DNA from: an uncultured Gammaproteobacteria bacterium
GTDB taxonomy: Bacteria; Pseudomonadota; Gammaproteobacteria; Eutrophobiales; Eutrophobiaceae
Assembly (NCBI GenBank): GCA_943788005.1
Contig: CALSOP010000002.1
Location: 274,573-338,572, forward strand
Direction: 5' to 3'
Length of the DNA stretch: 64,000 nt
In this document: positions 62,425 through 64,000 of the stretch, piece after piece
Layout of the letters: every line of letters starts with the position of its first letter
Position numbering within the stretch: the first letter of the stretch is position 1
The notes under the pieces: generated by a model
Database searches by the model: none
What the model saw: the letters and a program-made list of their open reading frames with translations, nothing else
Told to the model about the DNA's origin: nothing
Position numbers and translations under genes: made by a program

Positions 62425-64000
62425 CTATGTATCAAGTTCGATATCGATACCAAGCGATCGAATTTCTTTAACCAATACATTGAAAGATTCTGGCATGCCG
62501 GCTTCCATCTGATGATTACCATCAACAATGTTCTTATACATTTTGGTACGGCCATTAACATCGTCTGATTTGACGGTTAACATCTCTTGAAGAGTATAAG
62601 CGGCACCATATGCTTCTAATGCCCAGACTTCCATTTCTCCAAAACGTTGACCACCAAATTGAGCCTTACCGCCTAATGGTTGTTGAGTAACCAGGCTATA
62701 CGGTCCTGTTGAACGTGCATGCATCTTGTCATCAACCAGATGATTAAGCTTTAGCATGTACATGTAACCCACGGTTACTTTACGTTCAAATGTTTCACCA
62801 GTCCGGCCATCAAAAAGAGTTGTCTGCCCACTCTCCGGAAGATCAGCAAGTTTCAACATTGCCTTGATTTCAGCCTCGCTAGCTCCATCAAAAACTGGTG
62901 TCGCCATCGGCACACCACCTTTTAAGTTACCTGCCAACTCATTGATTTCTTCATCTGAAAATGACTTTAGATCTTCTTGCTTACCACTTGTGTTATAAAC
63001 TTGATCAAGAAACTTACGTACTTCAGATGTTTGAACGTGTTGCTCTAACATCTTGCCAATCTTGATACCTAAACCTTTTGCGGCCCAACCCAAATGTGTT
63101 TCCAGGACCTGGCCAACATTCATTCGAGAAGGTACGCCAAGTGGATTTAAGACAACATCAACCGGTGTTCCGTCTTCCATATGAGGCATATCCTCGATAG
63201 GTACGATAGTTGAAATAACACCCTTATTACCATGTCGGCCAGCCATCTTGTCACCAGGCTGAATACGGCGTTTAACAGCAAGATAGACTTTTACCATTTT
63301 CAAGACACCTGGCGCCAAGTCATCACCTGAGGTCAATTTAGCCCGCTTCTCTTCAAAACGACCATCAAACTCTTCTTTCAGTGAACCGATTTGTTCCGCT
63401 GCTAATTCTAGTTGATGATTTGCCTCATCATTCTTTAAACGAATTTTAAACCACTTATCACGTGAAGTCTCATCAAGGTATTCCTTGGTAATCTTGTCAT
63501 CCGCTTTCAAACCTGATGGACCACCTGCAGCAATCTTTCCTGTTAACAATTTACCAACACGTTGATAAACACCGTCTTCCATAATTCGGAGCTGATCATT
63601 TAAATCCTTTCTGACGCTGTTCAGTTCAGACTCTTCAATTTCAAGTGCACGTGCATCCTTCTCAACACCATCACGCGTAAAGACCTGAACATCGATTACA
63701 GTACCATTCATTCCCGTTGGCACTCTTAGCGACGTATCTTTAACATCAGATGCTTTTTCACCAAAGATTGCCCTGAGAAGTTTCTCTTCTGGGGTAAGCT
63801 GTGTTTCACCCTTAGGCGTTACTTTACCAACCAGAATATCGCCCACATTGACTTCAGCACCAATATAAACAATTCCAGACTCGTCCAGTTTATTTAGAGC
63901 ACTTTCACTAACATTAGGGATATCAGAAGACACTTCTTCTGAACCTAATTTTGTATCTCTAGCAACACAGGTTAACTCTTGAATATGTATTGATGTAAAA
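62425..64000 (-). CDS. rpoB: RNA polymerase subunit beta, 5' end outside window
   Basis: The C-terminal ~524 residues. The frame is open to the window end, reading [20 protein letters not shown] before the GTG at 63933, which is therefore not a start. Blocks include [60 protein letters not shown] and [20 protein letters not shown]. It contributes the active-site and clamp contacts. The rifampicin pocket lies in the missing part. Confidence 0.98.
   Translation of the reverse strand, partial: FTSIHIQELTCVARDTKLGSEEVSSDIPNVSESALNKLDESGIVYIGAEVNVGDILVGKVTPKGETQLTPEEKLLRAIFGEKASDVKDTSLRVPTGMNGTVIDVQVFTRDGVEKDARALEIEESELNSVRKDLNDQLRIMEDGVYQRVGKLLTGKIAAGGPSGLKADDKITKEYLDETSRDKWFKIRLKNDEANHQLELAAEQIGSLKEEFDGRFEEKRAKLTSGDDLAPGVLKMVKVYLAVKRRIQPGDKMAGRHGNKGVISTIVPIEDMPHMEDGTPVDVVLNPLGVPSRMNVGQVLETHLGWAAKGLGIKIGKMLEQHVQTSEVRKFLDQVYNTSGKQEDLKSFSDEEINELAGNLKGGVPMATPVFDGASEAEIKAMLKLADLPESGQTTLFDGRTGETFERKVTVGYMYMLKLNHLVDDKMHARSTGPYSLVTQQPLGGKAQFGGQRFGEMEVWALEAYGAAYTLQEMLTVKSDDVNGRTKMYKNIVDGNHQMEAGMPESFNVLVKEIRSLGIDIELDT

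Overview
The window is a stretch of a gammaproteobacterial chromosome with moderate to low GC. The assignment rests on gene order: ybeD-lipB-lipA, mreBCD-mrdA-rodA-mltB-rlpA-dacA, gatCAB divergent from mreB, recA flanked by pncC and recX, csrA beside lysC and alaS, yadGH, and the str/S10/spc/alpha ribosomal cluster behind rpoBC. gatCAB points to a lineage outside the Enterobacterales; a Thiotrichales-like organism (Methylophaga/Cycloclasticus type) would fit, but I cannot fix the genus.

Layout. 1-1043: 3' part of an AT-rich sugar C-methyltransferase-like gene, probably from a surface-polysaccharide region. About 1351-5543: a small integrated element with two XRE regulators, a Rep_trans-like replication initiator, two small proteins and a large serine recombinase, abutting the 3' end of tRNA-Arg(ACG). 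5541-6209: tRNA-Arg, tRNA-Ser(GCU), several hairpins and csrA. 6219-11642 (minus): lysC, alaS, recX, recA. 11842-12714 (plus): a WYL-domain regulator divergent from recA, with a striking direct repeat between them. 12740-16949 (minus): pncC, tadA, guaA, guaB. 17061-19230 (plus): xseA and an M23 peptidase. 19244-21898 (minus): a YdcF-like protein, lipA (frameshifted as it stands), lipB, ybeD. 21971-25794 (plus): MOSC protein, DUF4389 protein, tandem cNMP-binding protein, yadGH-type ABC exporter. 25835-35447 (minus): a nearly gapless cell-elongation operon mreBCD-mrdA-rodA-mltB-rlpA-dacA-dat-queD. 35698-38949 (plus): gatCAB. 39112-39840 (minus): SAM hydrolase family. 40053-64000 (minus): rpoB (partial)-rpoC-terminator-rpsL-rpsG-fusA-tuf-S10-spc-alpha operons, ending in a clear intrinsic terminator.

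Working together: most of the window is housekeeping (translation, transcription, rod shape, purine synthesis, lipoylation, recombination). The accessory part is the tRNA-Arg element. The most useful observations are (a) the WYL regulator divergent from recA, with a 12-bp direct repeat just upstream of the recA -35 box and no E. coli-type LexA box; (b) a one-base frameshift that removes the conserved RSSYHA tail of LipA; (c) recombinase codons running antisense into tRNA-Arg and stopping at its anticodon; (d) probable non-AUG starts for recX (CTG), mreC (ATT) and rodA (TTG); and (e) csrA, rpmJ and a GTG-started small gene, all short genes that are easily missed.
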